DNA of 64,000 bases from Streptomyces qinglanensis (GTDB lineage Bacteria > Actinomycetota > Actinomycetes > Streptomycetales > Streptomycetaceae), in the NCBI RefSeq assembly GCF_900111245.1, contig NZ_FOGO01000020.1, positions 84,076 to 148,075 on the forward strand, written 5' to 3'. The notes below the pieces were generated by a model that did not search any database, was not told where the DNA came from, and worked only from the letters and a program-made list of their open reading frames with translations. Made by a program: the position numbers and the translations under genes. Positions 18,529 through 27,069 of the stretch are shown here, piece by piece; positions within the stretch are counted from its first letter, which is position 1, and each line of letters opens with the position of its first letter.

Positions 18529-19389
18529 TCAGGAGCGCAGCGTCTCCACCCGGACGTCGGGCGAAAACCCGGTGGTCGCACCGGTGCGGCGGGCGAACTC
18601 GACGACGCCTTCGAGCTGGCGCTCGCCGAACCGGAAGTCGAGCGTGGTGAAGTAGCGCTCCAGCGTGGCAGGCTCGAAGATCTCGTAGCGGGCCGCGTGC
18701 TCGGCGACCTGGTCGACCTGCTCCATGGCCAGGTCGCGGGAGGCCAGGAAGGCCCGGTGCGTCTCGCGCACGGTCTCCGGGGCCCGCTCCAGGAAGTCGC
18801 GGCGCACGGCCCAGACCGCGAAGACGAACGGCAGTCCCGTCCACTCCTTCCACAGCCGCCCCAGGTCGTGCACCTGGAGGTCCTGCTCGGGAAGCTGCCG
18901 CAGATACGCGCGCAGGCCCACGTCGCCGATGACGACGGCGGCGTCCGCCTCCTTCATCATCCGCTCCAGGTCGGGCGGGCACGTGTAGTACTCGGGCCGG
19001 ACGCCGTAGCGCTCGGCGAGCAGCAACTGGGCGAGCCGTACCGAGGTGCGCGACGTGGAGCCGAGCGCGACCCGGGCGCCGTCCAACTGGTCGAGCGGGA
19101 CCCGCGAGACGATCTCGCAGGACATCACGTCGCCGTCGCAGCCGACGGCGATGTCTGGGAGGGCGACCAGGTCGTCGGCGTTGCGCAGGAACTCCACGAG
19201 GGTGACGGGCCCCATGTCGAGCCGGCCGTCGATGATCATCTCGCTGAGCTTCTCGGGGGTGTCCCGGGTGAGGTCCAGGTCCAGCAGCGTGTGGGTGTGG
19301 ACCAGGCCCCAGTACAGCGGAAGACAATTGAGGAACTGGATGTGCGCGACGCGGGGGCGGGTGCGCACATGCCTCGGTTTCGCAGTCAC
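18529..19389 (-). CDS. mqnA: Chorismate dehydratase (futalosine pathway)
   Basis: Periplasmic-binding-protein-fold enzyme that dehydrates chorismate to 3-enolpyruvylbenzoate, the entry step of the futalosine route. About 286 residues. Typical segments are RVAHIQFLNCLPLYWGL, DGRLDMGPVTLVEFLRNADDLVALPD, VALGSTSRTSVRLAQLLL, DAAVVIGDVGLRA and DLGRLWKEWTGLPFVFAVWA. Start GTG at 19389; a GTG seven codons later is an alternative and neither has ideal SD spacing. Faces the cold-shock gene across a 282-bp divergent region. Confidence 0.93.
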   Translation of the reverse strand: MTAKPRHVRTRPRVAHIQFLNCLPLYWGLVHTHTLLDLDLTRDTPEKLSEMIIDGRLDMGPVTLVEFLRNADDLVALPDIAVGCDGDVMSCEIVSRVPLDQLDGARVALGSTSRTSVRLAQLLLAERYGVRPEYYTCPPDLERMMKEADAAVVIGDVGLRAYLRQLPEQDLQVHDLGRLWKEWTGLPFVFAVWAVRRDFLERAPETVRETHRAFLASRDLAMEQVDQVAEHAARYEIFEPATLERYFTTLDFRFGERQLEGVVEFARRTGATTGFSPDVRVETLRS

Positions 19390-19671
19390 TCTCCGGAGAG
19401 TACGCCCCGGTCCGCACCCCTTCGCGCGGGGTCCCGCGGCGGGGCGGGACGGATTCCTCCGCCGGGCTGTACGGGATTTTCCGCGGGCGTGGCGCATGAT
19501 CCGCAGCCCTTCCACCGCGGGCCCCACCGTGCTAGGCTCAGAGCCAAGTTGCAGTTTGGTTTCCCTTGCAGTACAGAGCCTGCGGAGCATGTGACCGCGG
19601 GCTCTCGTCGTTTTCAGGCTTCTTTGTGGGTTCTGGGAGCAGGGACACCCTTATAGGCCCAAGGAGGGCTT

Positions 19672-19875
19672 ATGGCTACCGGAACCGTTAAGTGGTTCAA
19701 CGCCGAAAAGGGCTTCGGTTTCATCGCCCAGGACGGCGGCGGTCCCGATGTCTTCGTCCACTACTCCGCGATCAACGCATCCGGTTTCCGCTCCCTCGAG
19801 GAGAACCAGATGGTCTCGTTCGATGTCACGCAGGGCCCCAAGGGCCCGCAGGCGGAGAACGTCACTGCGCAGTAG
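19672..19875 (+). CDS. Cold-shock domain protein (CspA family)
   Basis: 67-residue single-stranded nucleic acid-binding protein acting as RNA chaperone. RNP1 KGFGFIAQ and RNP2 DVFVHYSAI motifs are intact, with the usual MATGTVKWFNAEKG start and ENVTAQ end. Strong SD (AAGGAGGG). The long 5' region (about 120-150 nt after the AT-rich promoter stretch near 19540-19570) is typical for csp mRNAs, whose leaders fold in response to temperature. Same position next to mqnA as scoF-type genes in other Streptomyces. Confidence 0.96.
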   Translation: MATGTVKWFNAEKGFGFIAQDGGGPDVFVHYSAINASGFRSLEENQMVSFDVTQGPKGPQAENVTAQ

Positions 19876-19897
19876 TCCCTGACTCTGCAGTATCCAA

Positions 19898-19923
19898 GGA
19901 GCCCCCGCCCCGGCGGGGGCTCC
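19898..19923 (+). terminator. Terminator of the cold-shock gene
   Basis: 12-bp perfect GC stem (19898-19909 with 19912-19923), followed by TGCCTTTT, 22 bp past the stop codon. Confidence 0.9.
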
Positions 19924-20071
19924 TGCCTTTTCCGGTGCCTTTCCGGAACGATGCGGCCCAGTGCGGCCGGAACCGGGACCGCCGCGGGGCCGGCCCCCGC
20001 GCCCGGCCCCGTGCATCCGGCCCCGTGCGGCCGTGCACCGGCGCCGCTCCGCATCGCAGCCGCTCCGCCGC

Positions 20072-20156
20072 ACTCTCCGGGCCCCGGCCTCTCCAGGCTC
20101 CGGCCTCGGGCCTGGCCTCTCCGGGCTCCGGACTCTCCGGGCTCCGGTCTCTCCGT
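20072..20156. repeat. Imperfect tandem repeats, about 16-bp unit
   Basis: Several copies of a CTCTCCGGGCTCCGG-like unit with single-base changes and one shorter spacer. They sit in the 340-bp gap between the cold-shock terminator and the isomerase gene, in which no gene is visible. Confidence 0.75.
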
Positions 20157-20218
20157 TCGCGGGGTCTCGTCCCGGAGGCCGGCCGGATACCGGCCCGCCT
20201 CCGGTAGCGGCACCCGGC

Positions 20219-20251
20219 GGCGCCGCACCTCCCCCCGCGGGATGCGGCGCC
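20219..20251 (-). terminator. Hairpin terminator after the isomerase gene
   Basis: Perfect 9-bp stem (20219-20227 with 20243-20251), 11 bp beyond the stop of the minus-strand polyol operon. Confidence 0.6.
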
Positions 20252-20262
20252 CCCGGATGCGG

Positions 20263-20754
20263 TCAGCAGCCCTGTTCGTACTCGGCTATCGCGGCGACCT
20301 TCGCCGCCGAGGCCGACCCCTCGTCGAAGTGCTGGTCCAGCCATTCGTCGGCCAGGGTGCGGGCCAGTTCCAGGCCGATGACCCGCTGGCCGAAGCAGAG
20401 CACCTGCGCATTGTTGCTCAGGACGGAACGCTGCACGGAGTAGCTGTCGTGCGCGGTGACGGCCCGGATGCCGGGCACCTTGTTGGCGCTGATGGCGACG
20501 CCCAGCCCGGTGCCGCAGACCAGCAGCGCCCGGTCGGCCTCGCCCTCGGCCACCCGGCGGGCGGCCTCCACGGCGACGTGCGGATAGGCCCGGCCGCGGT
20601 CCGTACCGCCGCCGCCGACCCCGACGTCGGTGACCTCGGCCACCCGGGCGTCGCCCAGCAGGTCCTTCTTGAGGGCTTCCTTGTAGTCGAGGCCCGCGTC
20701 GTCGCAGCCCACGACGACACGGAGAGGCCGGGGCGCTGCGGGGGTGCTGCTCAT
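20263..20754 (-). CDS. RpiB/LacAB-family sugar-phosphate isomerase
   Basis: 163-residue aldose-ketose phosphate isomerase. Family marks are GCDDAGLDYKEAL at the N-terminus, the catalytic cysteine in LLVCGTGLGVAISANKVPGIRAV, and NNAQVLCFGQRVIG. ATG start with strong SD (AGGAGG, 6-nt spacing). It is the last gene of an operon with a DhaK-DhaL kinase; in mycobacterial threitol/erythritol and Brucella erythritol pathways RpiB homologues (DerI/EryI types) interconvert four-carbon sugar phosphates, so a tetrulose-phosphate substrate is more likely here than ribose 5-phosphate. Exact substrate not established. Confidence 0.88.
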   Translation of the reverse strand: MSSTPAAPRPLRVVVGCDDAGLDYKEALKKDLLGDARVAEVTDVGVGGGGTDRGRAYPHVAVEAARRVAEGEADRALLVCGTGLGVAISANKVPGIRAVTAHDSYSVQRSVLSNNAQVLCFGQRVIGLELARTLADEWLDQHFDEGSASAAKVAAIAEYEQGC

Positions 20755-20801
20755 GGTGGTTCCTCCTGACGGGAGTGGGCGGTCCGCGGGCGCGGCGCCG
20801 C

Positions 20802-22556
20802 TCAGCGGGCGGGTTCTGCGGCGGGTCCGGCGGTGGCGGCGACCGCGCCCAGGACCAGCGCCAGCGAGGTGGCGCCGGGGTCCGGGGTGCCGACGCTGCG
20901 CTCGGCCAGCGGCCGGGCGCGGCCCCGCTTCGGGCGCAGTCCGGCGGTGGCCTCGGCGGCGGCGCGGGCCGTCTCCGCGGCGGCGGCGAACGCCTCGGCG
21001 GGGGAGCCGCCCGCCGCCAGCCGCTCCTCGAAGGCCGTCACGAACGGGTCGAGCGCGTCGACCAGCGTCTTGTCGCCGGGCTCCGCCTTGCCGAGCGAGG
21101 TGACGGCCGCCAGCGCGGCGCGCGCGCCCGCCGCGAGCTCTCCGGCCTCGGGGGCGCGGTCGGCGGGCAGCGCGGAGCCGAACGCGCGCAGCCCCGCGCC
21201 CCACAGCGCTCCGGAGGTGCCGCCCGCGTCCGCGGCCCAGGCGTCCCCGGCGGCACCGAGCAGCGCGGCCGGTGCCGCGTTCGCGTCCCGCGCCTGCTCG
21301 GCGGCGGCGAGCGCCGCGTCCACGCCCTTGCTCATGCCGCGCCCGTGGTCGCCGTCCCCGGCGACGGCGTCGAGCCGGCCGAGGGCCTCCTCCTCGTCGT
21401 GCAGCAGGGTGCGGGCCGCCCGGAGGGCCTGCACCGCGGCGGTCGCGGCGGCGACCGCCTCCCCGGTCGCGGTGGCGGGCTCGTCGTGCGCGCGGGCGGC
21501 CGCGGCCCGGCGCGGGGCCGCCGCCTCGCCGGTCCGGGACGGGGCCGCCGCGTCGAGACGGCCCCGGCGGTAGGCGGGGGTGTCGGCGGGTGCGAGCCAC
21601 AGCCGCTCCAGCTCGTCGTCCAGCCAGGTGAGGGTCAGCGAGCAGCCCGCCATGTCCAGCGAGGTGACCAGCTCGCCCACCTCGGCACGTACCGGCTCCA
21701 GCCCGGCCTCGGTCAGCAGTTCGACCACCGACGCCCACAGGACGTACAGCTCCTCGTACTTGGTGGCGCCCAGGCCGTTGAGCAGGACCGCCACCCGGTT
21801 GCTGTCGCCCGCGGCGGCGGGCCGCTCGGCCAGCAGCCCCTCCACCAGAGTGCGGGCCAGGTCGGCGGCCGTCGTCAGGTCGCTCTCGCGCACCCCGGGC
21901 TCGCCGTGGATGCCCAGACCGAGGCCCAGCCGGCCGTCCGGGACGGTGAACAGCGGCTCGCGCTGTCCGGGCAGCGTGCACCCGGCGAAGGCGACGCCGA
22001 GCGAGCGGGTGCGGTCGTTGGTGCGCTCCGCCACCCGGACCACCTCCTCCAGGCTCGCGCCCTCCTCGGCCGCTGCGGAGGCCGTCTTGTAGACGGTGAA
22101 CCCCCCGGCGATGCCGCGGCGCCGCTCCGTCTCGGCGGCGGGGGCGCTGGCGACGTCGTCGGTGACGGCGAAGCAGCGGGCCGGTATGCCCTCGCCGGTC
22201 AGCCGCTCGGCCGCCTGGCCGAAGTTCATGACGTCGCCCGCGTAGTTGCCGAACATGAACAGCACACCCGCGCCGGTCTCGGCCTCCGCCGCCACGGAGT
22301 ACGCCTGCGCGGCGGACGGTGAGGTGAAGACGTTGCCGATCACGGAGCCGTCGGCGAACCCCGGGCCGACCACGCCGCAGAAGGCCGGGTAGTGGCCGGA
22401 GCCGCCGCCGGTCAGCACCGCGACCTTGGCGGTGCCGGGGCGGTGTGCCCGCACCACGCCGCCGGGCACCGCGCGGACGTGGTCGGGGTGGGCCGCGGTG
22501 AAGCCGTGGACCATGTCCTCGGCGAAGCGGGCCGGGTCGTTGAATACGCGTGTCAT
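20802..22556 (-). CDS. DhaK-DhaL fusion kinase (dihydroxyacetone/tetrulose kinase family)
   Basis: ATP-dependent kinase of 584 residues for small ketoses. DhaK domain (about residues 1-330) with the substrate pocket GGGSGHYPAF and the His that covalently binds the substrate carbonyl in GLGIHGEPGV. DhaL domain (about 380-584) with the Mg-ATP aspartates in GDGDHGRGMSKGV and GGTSGALWGAGL, and GDKTLVDALDPF. An Ala/Arg-rich linker joins them. Start ATG at 22556. This two-domain ATP-type layout is used by tetrulose kinases such as DerK as well as glycerone kinases; the neighbouring RpiB isomerase favours a four- or five-carbon ketose. 47 bp to the isomerase gene. Confidence 0.9.
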   Translation of the reverse strand: MTRVFNDPARFAEDMVHGFTAAHPDHVRAVPGGVVRAHRPGTAKVAVLTGGGSGHYPAFCGVVGPGFADGSVIGNVFTSPSAAQAYSVAAEAETGAGVLFMFGNYAGDVMNFGQAAERLTGEGIPARCFAVTDDVASAPAAETERRRGIAGGFTVYKTASAAAEEGASLEEVVRVAERTNDRTRSLGVAFAGCTLPGQREPLFTVPDGRLGLGLGIHGEPGVRESDLTTAADLARTLVEGLLAERPAAAGDSNRVAVLLNGLGATKYEELYVLWASVVELLTEAGLEPVRAEVGELVTSLDMAGCSLTLTWLDDELERLWLAPADTPAYRRGRLDAAAPSRTGEAAAPRRAAAARAHDEPATATGEAVAAATAAVQALRAARTLLHDEEEALGRLDAVAGDGDHGRGMSKGVDAALAAAEQARDANAAPAALLGAAGDAWAADAGGTSGALWGAGLRAFGSALPADRAPEAGELAAGARAALAAVTSLGKAEPGDKTLVDALDPFVTAFEERLAAGGSPAEAFAAAAETARAAAEATAGLRPKRGRARPLAERSVGTPDPGATSLALVLGAVAATAGPAAEPAR

Positions 22557-22650
22557 GGGGGACTCCAGCAGGTTGGGGTGGCCCCGCGGCGGCCCGGGCG
22601 GCGCGGGCGCCGGGAGGCGCGGGCCGCGGGCCGGGCCGGCGGGGCCGGGC

Positions 22651-24135
22651 TCACCAGGACCGGCGGGCGGTTTCCAGGGTGTCGAGGTAGCGGCGGTAGC
22701 CGTCCTCGTAGAAGGCGACGGCCTCCGCGTCGGCCCGGGCGACCCGGGAACCGTCCCCGCCCGGCCCGGCGACCCCGCCACCATCGCCGCCGGACCCGGC
22801 AGCAGCGTCCGCGCCGAGGGCGCGCCAAGCCACCCGCGCGGCGCCGCGGATGCCCACGGCGTCCTCGCGTACATGCACGTCCCGGCCGAGGACACCGGCG
22901 AAGATGCGGCCCCACTCGCCGGAGCGGGCGCCGCCGCCGCAGGCGGTGATCGCACCGTCCACGCCGAGGGTCTCCAGGCAGTGCCGGGCCGAGTAGGCCA
23001 CGGCTTCGCACAGCGCCCGTACCAGATCGGCGCGGCTGGTCAGCGGGGAGAGCCCGTCGAGCCGGCCGCGGGCGCGGGCGTCCACGAAGGGGGCCCGCTC
23101 GCCACTGGTGGACAGGAACGGCAGCGCCGTGACCCCGGCCGCGCCGTAGGGGGACCGGGCGAGCAGCGCGTCGAGTTCCTCGATCCGCACCCCGAGCATG
23201 CCCAGCAGCCAGTCCAGCCCCGCGGTGCCGATCATGGCGGGCATGACCCGCAGATAGCGGTCCTCGTACGGGGTGGCCAGCACCATGCCCGCGGCCTCGT
23301 CCCCGGCGCCGGGCGCGGGGTCGGAGCTGAGGACCTGGCAGGCGAGGGTGGTCCCGATGATGAGATTGCCCTGGCCGACCTGCTCCAGACCGGAGCCGAA
23401 TCCGCAGGCGGGGATGTCGAAGGGACCGGCGCTGACCGGGAGTCCGGAGGGCAGTCCGAGCTCCGCGGCGACCTTGGGCAGCAGCCCGAACAGCGCGCCG
23501 GGCGGTGCCGGTTCGGCGAGCAGCCCGCGCCAGCGGCTCAGCCCGCACAGTTCCAGGGCCTCGTCGTCGTAGGTGCGGCGGGCCGCGTCCAGGAACGGGA
23601 CCGAGGCGTCGGAGGCGTCGACGGTGCGGGCGCCGGTGAAGCGCTGCGCGATGGCGTCGACGCAGTACCCGGCCACGTCGGCCGCGGCCAGCCGCTCGGG
23701 CTCGTGCTCGGCGAGATGCGCGAGGAGCGGACCGGCGGCGCCGGGGAACATCCCGGCCCCGGTGCGCCGGTGGACCTCGCGGGCTGTGCCGTCGGCCGCC
23801 CAGGCGTCCAGCACGTCGGCGGCGCGGCCGTCCATCCAGGACAGCGCGCGGCCCACGGGGCGGCCGTCGGCGTCCCGCAGCCACAGCCCGTCCCCCTGGC
23901 CGGTGAGCGCGAGGGCTTCGACGGGCTCGTCGGGGGAGAACTGCGCGGCGTCGGCCACGGCCGCCCGTACGACGGTGACGACGGTGCCGATGACCTCGTC
24001 CATGTCCTGCTCGACGCGGTTGCCCGGCAGCGTGTACAGCGTGCTGCGGGCCTCGTGCGCGGGGCCGGTGCGCCCGTCGCGGGCGATGAGCTGCGCCTTG
24101 GTGACCGAGGTCCCGACGTCGACCCCGACGATCAT
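22651..24135 (-). CDS. FGGY-family carbohydrate (polyol) kinase
   Basis: 494-residue sugar/polyol kinase. N-terminal phosphate motif MIVGVDVGTSVTKAQLIARDG, substrate-side segments LTGQGDGLWL and GRALSWMDGRAADVLDAW, catalytic Asp in VSAGPFDIPACGFGSG, and C-terminal ATP-binding CGGGARSGEWGRIFAGVL. The ALSWMDGRA pattern and length resemble erythritol/xylulose kinases in the family more than glycerol kinase. A Gly/Asp-rich insertion (about residues 450-475) near the C-terminus is likely a surface loop. The start ATG overlaps the stop of the dehydrogenase gene (ATGA). Substrate unknown. Confidence 0.87.
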   Translation of the reverse strand: MIVGVDVGTSVTKAQLIARDGRTGPAHEARSTLYTLPGNRVEQDMDEVIGTVVTVVRAAVADAAQFSPDEPVEALALTGQGDGLWLRDADGRPVGRALSWMDGRAADVLDAWAADGTAREVHRRTGAGMFPGAAGPLLAHLAEHEPERLAAADVAGYCVDAIAQRFTGARTVDASDASVPFLDAARRTYDDEALELCGLSRWRGLLAEPAPPGALFGLLPKVAAELGLPSGLPVSAGPFDIPACGFGSGLEQVGQGNLIIGTTLACQVLSSDPAPGAGDEAAGMVLATPYEDRYLRVMPAMIGTAGLDWLLGMLGVRIEELDALLARSPYGAAGVTALPFLSTSGERAPFVDARARGRLDGLSPLTSRADLVRALCEAVAYSARHCLETLGVDGAITACGGGARSGEWGRIFAGVLGRDVHVREDAVGIRGAARVAWRALGADAAAGSGGDGGGVAGPGGDGSRVARADAEAVAFYEDGYRRYLDTLETARRSW

Positions 24136-25235
24136 GACCGCGGTCCTCGCCCTGCGGCCCCGGTGGTCTCGAACACCTCCGGGTTCACGACGAACTCGGG
24201 GCGCTCCCCGCGCAGGTACGCCGCCGCCTGGGCCGCGGTGACGGCCGCGGCGCGGTCGGCGGTCTGCCGGGTGGCGCCCGCCAGGTGCGGGGTGGTGATG
24301 ACGTTCGGCGCGCGGTGCAGCGGCCAGTCGGCGGGCGGCGGCTCGACGTCGTACACGTCCAGCGCCAGCGCGCCCAGCCGGCCGGATTCCAGCAGCGCGG
24401 GCAGCGGCGCGTAGTCCATGAGTTCGCCGCGCGCCGAGTTGACCAGGACGGCGCCCTCGGGCAACAGCTCGAGGTTGTCGGCGTTGAGCAGGTGCCGGGT
24501 CTCGGGGGTGACCCGGGCGTGCAGGCTGACCACGGAGCTGCGGCGCAGCAGTTCCTCCAGCGCCACCGGTTCGACGCCGTCCGCCTGCGCCTTCGCCGGG
24601 TCGGCGTAGGGGTCGGCGACCAGCACCGTGGAGCCGAAGGCGCGCAGCACGCGGGCGACGATCGCGCCGATGGCGCCGTAGCCGACGAGTCCGACGGTGG
24701 TGCCGTCCAGCTCGATGCCCGCGTTCTCGACGGCGTAGTAGTCGCCGCGCCAGGTGCCCTTCTTCAGCTCCGCGTCGGAGGCGGGGATGCGGCGCAGCGC
24801 GGCGAGCATCAGCCCGAGCGCGAACTCGGCGGCGGCCGCGGCGTTGCGGCCGGGGGCGAAGGTGACCGGGATGCCCGCCCGGGTGGCCGCCGCCACGTCG
24901 ACGTTGACCGGGCCGCCGCGGGCCACCGAGATCAGCTCCAGGTTCGGTGCCTCGCGGATCACCCGCTCGGTGAACGGTGCCATCTGGACGAGCGCGACCC
25001 GGGCGTCGCCGAGCGCTTCGAGCAGCTCGTCCTCGGTGCCGCTGGCCTCCTTGACATTGCCGACCGGGCCGAAGGGAGTGTGCGGCCACGGGGTGGTCTG
25101 GGTGCGGAACTCCAGCCGGACGCCGGGCGCCGTCTCCCGCAGCGCTGCCTCCAGCGCGTCGACGAAGAGCCCGGGGGCGATGAAGTGGTCGCCGGAGGCC
25201 AGCACTCGGGTCGGCTCGGCTGTCGGGTCCGTCAT
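24132..25235 (-). CDS. NAD-dependent D-2-hydroxyacid dehydrogenase family protein
   Basis: 367-residue oxidoreductase of the phosphoglycerate/D-lactate dehydrogenase superfamily. The NAD-binding fold carries GLVGYGAIGAIVARVLRAFGSTVLVADPY (about residues 195-220); catalytic Arg in NSARGELMD, Glu region in DVYDVEPPP and His in TTPHLAGAT. Such proteins sit in kinase/permease operons for sugar acids or polyols; the role in this operon is unclear. Overlaps the HAD gene upstream and the FGGY kinase downstream by 4 bp each, so it is an integral part of the operon. Confidence 0.88.
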   Translation of the reverse strand: MTDPTAEPTRVLASGDHFIAPGLFVDALEAALRETAPGVRLEFRTQTTPWPHTPFGPVGNVKEASGTEDELLEALGDARVALVQMAPFTERVIREAPNLELISVARGGPVNVDVAAATRAGIPVTFAPGRNAAAAAEFALGLMLAALRRIPASDAELKKGTWRGDYYAVENAGIELDGTTVGLVGYGAIGAIVARVLRAFGSTVLVADPYADPAKAQADGVEPVALEELLRRSSVVSLHARVTPETRHLLNADNLELLPEGAVLVNSARGELMDYAPLPALLESGRLGALALDVYDVEPPPADWPLHRAPNVITTPHLAGATRQTADRAAAVTAAQAAAYLRGERPEFVVNPEVFETTGAAGRGPRS

Positions 25236-25921
25236 GCCGGGTCTCCTTCCTGGAGCGGGGAGCCCTCCGGGAGCCGGGAGAGCAGGAAGCGGCGTACGTC
25301 GTCGTGGTCGGACGAGGCGTGGACGGCCCCGGCCAGGGCGTCCTCGGCCGGCGGGTAGCCGGGGTTGGGGATGGCGACGACCGTCATCCCGGCGGCCGCC
25401 GCGGCCCGCAGCCCGTTGCTGGAGTCCTCGACCGCCAGGCAGTCCGCCGCGGGGACGCCGAGCTTGCCGGCGGCCGCGAGGTAGACGTCCGGGCTGGGCT
25501 TGCCGCGCGGGACCTCGGCGCTGGAGACGGTGGCCTTGAAGTGGTGGTCGACTCCATGGTGCGCGAGGACGGCGTCGATCACGCGGCGCGGCGCGGACGA
25601 GGCGAGTGCGATCGGGCCGCGCGCCGCGGTGTCGGCGATCATCGCGCGGGCGCCGGTCAGCAGTTCGATCTCGCCGTCCTCGAGCGCCTGGATCATGCCG
25701 TCCACGACGGTGCGCTCGGTGTCGGGGGCGCTGTCGCCCGCACCGGCGAACTCGGTGAGGAAGGCGGCCCACTCCGGGGCGCTCATCCCCTGGCAGCTCT
25801 TGGTCTGCTCGGGTCCCCACTGCTTGCCGCGCTCGGCGGCGAACGCGGTCCACAGCCGCTCCCAGAGATGCTCGCTCTCGACGAGCACTCCGTCCATGTC
25901 AAACACCACTGCATCGGCCAC
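25232..25921 (-). CDS. HAD-superfamily phosphatase (beta-phosphoglucomutase-like)
   Basis: 229-residue hydrolase, first gene of the five-gene polyol operon. HAD motifs: I FDMDGVLVESE, II ALASSAPRR, III lysine in PRGKPSPDVYLAAA, IV VEDSSNGLRAA. The cap domain is the usual helical type. Likely dephosphorylates a sugar phosphate, perhaps to relieve toxic intermediates. GTG start with SD GGAG at 8-nt spacing. Overlaps the next gene by 4 bp. Confidence 0.9.
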   Translation of the reverse strand: MADAVVFDMDGVLVESEHLWERLWTAFAAERGKQWGPEQTKSCQGMSAPEWAAFLTEFAGAGDSAPDTERTVVDGMIQALEDGEIELLTGARAMIADTAARGPIALASSAPRRVIDAVLAHHGVDHHFKATVSSAEVPRGKPSPDVYLAAAGKLGVPAADCLAVEDSSNGLRAAAAAGMTVVAIPNPGYPPAEDALAGAVHASSDHDDVRRFLLSRLPEGSPLQEGDPA

Positions 25922-25954
25922 GGCCGGAACTCCTCACCTTCGGCTCCCAGAAAA

Positions 25955-25973
25955 TTAACACTGGTTCTGTTAT
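25955..25973. promoter_or_regulatory. Candidate DeoR-type operator in the divergent promoter
   Basis: Inverted repeat TTAACA-N7-TGTTAT (one mismatch) in an AT-rich stretch between the HAD operon and the deoR-like gene. Related TGTTAC/GTAAC words recur upstream of the permease, suggesting one regulon. Confidence 0.55.
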
Positions 25974-26069
25974 CTGTCACTCGCTCACTGGTACGGGCAC
26001 CGGGAGCAGTGTGAGGCTGCCTGCGGTCCGCGGACCGGAACGCACCGTACGGGGTGCAGGATGGTCCCC

Positions 26070-26855
26070 ATGACCGCCCACTCAGCGGCGCGCGCGGCGC
26101 GCCAGAAGCGTCAGCAGCAGATCGTCGACCACGTGCTGGCCAAGGGCGACGCCTCGGTGGCGGAGCTGACGGAGCTGACCGGCGTCAGCGTGATGACCGT
26201 GCACCGGGACATCGCCGAACTGGCCGACCGCGGCATCCTGCGCAAGTACCACGGCGGGGTCTCGGCCCAGCCCTCCACCGTCTTCGAGTCCAGCTCGGAC
26301 TTCCGGCTGCACGCGCACACGGGCGAGAAGGAAGCGCTGGCCAGGACCGCGCTGGAGTTCGTGGCGCCGGGGATGTCGCTGATGCTGGACGACTCGACCA
26401 CCGCGCTCGCCTTCGCGAAGCTGCTGCCGCAGGTGGGGCCGCTGACCGTGGTGACGAACTACCGGCTGATCACCGAGGAGCTGCGGCACGTGGAGGACGT
26501 GCGGCTGATCGCGATCGGCGGCGAGTACTCGCGCACCCACGACTCCTGGATCGGGCTCTCCGCACTGGAGATGATCAAGAGCTTCTCGGTGGACCTGACC
26601 GTCGTCTCCACCTCAGCGATCACCGGCACCATGACCTACCACCAGGAACAGGAGATCGTCGCGCTCAAGCGCGCGATGCGGGAGTCCGGCTCGGTCAGCA
26701 TGCTGCTGATGGACCACAGCAAGGTCGGCCGCAGCGCCCTGCACCGGCTGGACCCCGTGCAGGCGTTCGACCATGTGGTGCTCTCCGGGCCGGTGGAGGA
26801 CGACCTGGTGGCGGAGCTGCGCAAGCTGACGGACGTGCGGGTGGTGCCGACGTAA
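26070..26855 (+). CDS. DeoR/GlpR-family transcriptional regulator
   Basis: About 261 residues. N-terminal helix-turn-helix (RQQQIVDHVLAKGDASVAELTELTGVSVMTVHRDIAELADRGILRKYHGG) followed by a DeoR C-terminal sugar-phosphate sensor domain (MSLMLDDSTTALAFAKLL, LTVVTNYRLITEEL, VRLIAIGGEYSRTHDSWIGL). Divergent from the five-gene catabolic operon and directly before the permease; expected to repress both, with a phosphorylated intermediate as inducer. ATG at 26070 chosen for its SD (GCAGGA, 8-nt spacing); an in-frame ATG lies three codons upstream. Confidence 0.92.
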   Translation: MTAHSAARAARQKRQQQIVDHVLAKGDASVAELTELTGVSVMTVHRDIAELADRGILRKYHGGVSAQPSTVFESSSDFRLHAHTGEKEALARTALEFVAPGMSLMLDDSTTALAFAKLLPQVGPLTVVTNYRLITEELRHVEDVRLIAIGGEYSRTHDSWIGLSALEMIKSFSVDLTVVSTSAITGTMTYHQEQEIVALKRAMRESGSVSMLLMDHSKVGRSALHRLDPVQAFDHVVLSGPVEDDLVAELRKLTDVRVVPT

Positions 26856-26956
26856 CGGGCGCGACGGGAGGGGGGAGATGGCAAGGGGACGGAAGGGGGA
26901 CGGAAGGGGCGGGGGCGCCTCGGGCCCCGGGCGCGGCTACGCAGCCGAGCCGCGCT

Positions 26957-26991
26957 GTTACGGGGTAACGAACTTGACCGTTACTTTTAAC
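26957..26991. promoter_or_regulatory. Paired inverted repeats upstream of the polyol permease
   Basis: Perfect GTTAC-GGG-GTAAC (26957-26969) and imperfect GTTAC-TT-TTAAC (26980-26991), in a local AT-rich island (to about 27010) that contrasts with flanking 75% GC sequence. Share the GTTA/TAAC core with the site at 25955. Confidence 0.6.
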
Positions 26992-27069
26992 ATAGCTCTT
27001 GATATTTCTCGGAGCCGGGCTGAGGATCTGCGGTGCACCAACCGGATACCTCAGAGCGGAGGCCCCCCG

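Noticed and set aside
20263..20754. Housekeeping ribose-5-phosphate isomerase B
   Set aside because: The motifs fit the RpiB family, but operon context with DhaK-DhaL and FGGY kinases points to a catabolic paralogue rather than the pentose-phosphate enzyme.
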